A DNA stretch of 64,000 bases, from assembly GCF_027492855.1 (NCBI RefSeq), contig NZ_JAPUDY010000008.1, positions 248,001 to 312,000 of the forward strand, in the 5' to 3' direction. How positions within the stretch are numbered: the first letter of the stretch is position 1; every line of letters starts with the position of its first letter. The stretch is from Acidovorax sp. Its GTDB lineage: Bacteria; Pseudomonadota; Gammaproteobacteria; Burkholderiales; Burkholderiaceae_C. Below the pieces are notes generated by a model. That model did no database searches. It saw only the letters and a program-made list of their open reading frames with translations, and was not told where the DNA came from. Of the stretch, positions 62,811 to 64,000 are shown one piece after another. The translations under genes were made by a program, and so were the position numbers.

Positions 62811-64000
62811 CTACCCCGAGGATGCAGGTGCGGACACCGGGGTGGCAGGCATGCCAGGCGCCAGCGGGGCCAGTGGCGCGCCCCCATCCACCTGCACATG
62901 CACAACCCGCTGGGGATACGGAATATCGATCTTGTTCGCGCGCAGAGCCGTCAGGATGGCGCGGTTGATGTCCGAGCGCAGGCCCAGCGTGCCGTTTTCG
63001 GGGTCGGCGATCCAGAAACCCACGGTGAACTCCAGCCCGTCGGCACCAAACGCCGACAGCGCCACACTGGGAGCGGGGTCGCGCAGCACGCGGCTGTTGA
63101 CGTTGGCAGCCTCGGTGAGCAACTGGGTCACCAGTTCCACGTTGCTGTCGTAGCCCACGCTCACCACGGTGGACAGCCACACGCGGGGGTCGGCCAGCGA
63201 CAGGTTTTCCACCCGCTGGGTGATCAGCATCTCGTTGGGCACGATGGACTCGCGGCCCACGGCCGAGCGCACCACGGTGTAGCGCGCATTGATGTTGGTG
63301 ATGCGGCCCTCAAAGCCATCCACGCGCACGTTGTCGCCGATGCGCATGCTGCGCTCGGCCAGGATGACGAAGCCGCTCACATAGTTGGCCGCGAGCTTTT
63401 GCAGGCCGAAGCCGATACCAACGCCTACCGCGCCGCCCAGCACCGAGAGCGCCGTGAGGTCGATGCCCACGGCCGACAGGGCGAACATCAGCCCCACAAA
63501 AACCAGCAGCGCGCGCACGGCGTTGCTCACAGCCATGCGCAGCGACAGCTCGGCCCCGGTGGCCGAACGCAGCAGGCGCGCCTCGATCACGGCGGAAATC
63601 CACAGCGCGATCAGCAGCACGGCACCCGCCGTCAAAGCCCCTTCGATCATGGTGCGCACCGACAGCATGGTGCCCCCAACCTTCCAGCGGATCTGGTCCA
63701 GCTCGTTCAGGATGAGCGGCAAGAGCCCGGTCACCCAGAGCACCATGGCCAGCCAAGCGATCCAGGAAATGGATCGCTCGATGGGCCGCACCCAGGCAGA
63801 GTCCGGGTAGGCGGCCTGCAACACTTTCACGCCAATGCGGATCACCACCAGCGCCACCAGCACCGGTATGACGAGGTGGAAGGCCGCCAGCTCCATCCAA
63901 TGGTGCAGCAGCGTGCGTGCCACATAGGCCAGGCTCAGCAACAACAGCGGAAACAGGGCGCCGTCCACGATGCGCGCACCAAACAGGATGGAGCGCGGGT
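62811..64000 (-). CDS. MscS-family mechanosensitive ion channel, 5' end beyond the window
   Basis: At least 396 codons are visible, and the frame is open through position 64000, so the N-terminus is missing. Several membrane helices precede the pore helix ALSVLGGAVGVGIGFGLQKL, then VSGFVILAERSMRIGDNVRV leads into the beta domain, as in small-conductance MscS channels. It would release solutes on hypo-osmotic shock. An internal GTG at 63968 could serve as a start but is unlikely. The C-terminus is Pro/Ala-rich. Confidence 0.93.
   Translation of the reverse strand, partial: PRSILFGARIVDGALFPLLLLSLAYVARTLLHHWMELAAFHLVIPVLVALVVIRIGVKVLQAAYPDSAWVRPIERSISWIAWLAMVLWVTGLLPLILNELDQIRWKVGGTMLSVRTMIEGALTAGAVLLIALWISAVIEARLLRSATGAELSLRMAVSNAVRALLVFVGLMFALSAVGIDLTALSVLGGAVGVGIGFGLQKLAANYVSGFVILAERSMRIGDNVRVDGFEGRITNINARYTVVRSAVGRESIVPNEMLITQRVENLSLADPRVWLSTVVSVGYDSNVELVTQLLTEAANVNSRVLRDPAPSVALSAFGADGLEFTVGFWIADPENGTLGLRSDINRAILTALRANKIDIPYPQRVVHVQVDGGAPLAPLAPGMPATPVSAPASSG

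Overview
This is a G+C-rich chromosomal segment whose gene content and order point to a betaproteobacterium of the Comamonadaceae, most like Acidovorax and relatives. The supporting evidence is the run leuCDB-asd-fimV-truA-trpFBA-accD, an sdhCDAB-sdhE-gltA block beside mdh and acnB, a RegB/RegA redox pair, and a short inverted-repeat element (TAGCGCTT...AAGCGCTA next to GATAGCT) that I remember as very common in that family. No phage, plasmid, transposase, CRISPR, rRNA or tRNA gene is visible. Nearly all of the window is core metabolism with small accessory insertions.

Layout. 1-13.5 kb: a LysR regulator, leucine biosynthesis (leuC, an entericidin-like lipoprotein, leuD, leuB), a threonine-rich leader peptide with alternative hairpins ahead of asd, fimV, truA, trpFBA and accD. 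13.5-14.5 kb: DUF427 gene, then three 114-bp AT-rich repeats, each with a perfect DnaA box. 14.5-21.6 kb: methyltransferase, ferredoxin, riboflavin genes ribB(X)-ribH, nusB, an aminotransferase, ybgC-tolQRA. 21.6-24.5 kb: AraC regulator, peroxiredoxin, MHS-type transporter. 24.7-31.6 kb: quinol oxidase cyoABCD, a SURF1 protein, and the RegB/RegA pair. 31.6-43.5 kb: TCA-cycle cluster, with acnB, a periplasmic protein, a CitE-like lyase and mdh leftward, and gntR, sdhCDAB, sdhE and gltA rightward. 43.5-46.7 kb: glutathione-dependent formaldehyde detoxification (frmR, a low-G+C membrane gene, frmA, frmB). 46.7-54.4 kb: phosphoethanolamine transferase, GNAT protein, LysR plus SbtA-type bicarbonate transporter, a radical SAM protein with a LexA box at its start codon, rnk, a small membrane protein, an acyltransferase. 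54.6-64 kb: a GbsR/MarR regulator, cydAB, a nitronate monooxygenase-like enzyme, an acyl-CoA dehydrogenase, etfBA, and an MscS channel cut by the window end.

How the genes work together. Electrons from the TCA cycle (Sdh) and from acyl-CoA oxidation (acyl-CoA dehydrogenase, ETF) enter the quinone pool, which two quinol oxidases (Cyo and Cyd) drain. RegB carries a quinone-sensing motif and sits directly behind cyo. The most unusual items are the DnaA-box repeats (13995-14426), the asd leader/attenuator (4572-4765), the SOS box on the radical SAM gene (52226-52247), two FrmR operator candidates around a repeat element (43567-43647), and copies of the family repeat read in frame inside genes. 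All assignments come from reading the sequence and remembered families. No search was run.
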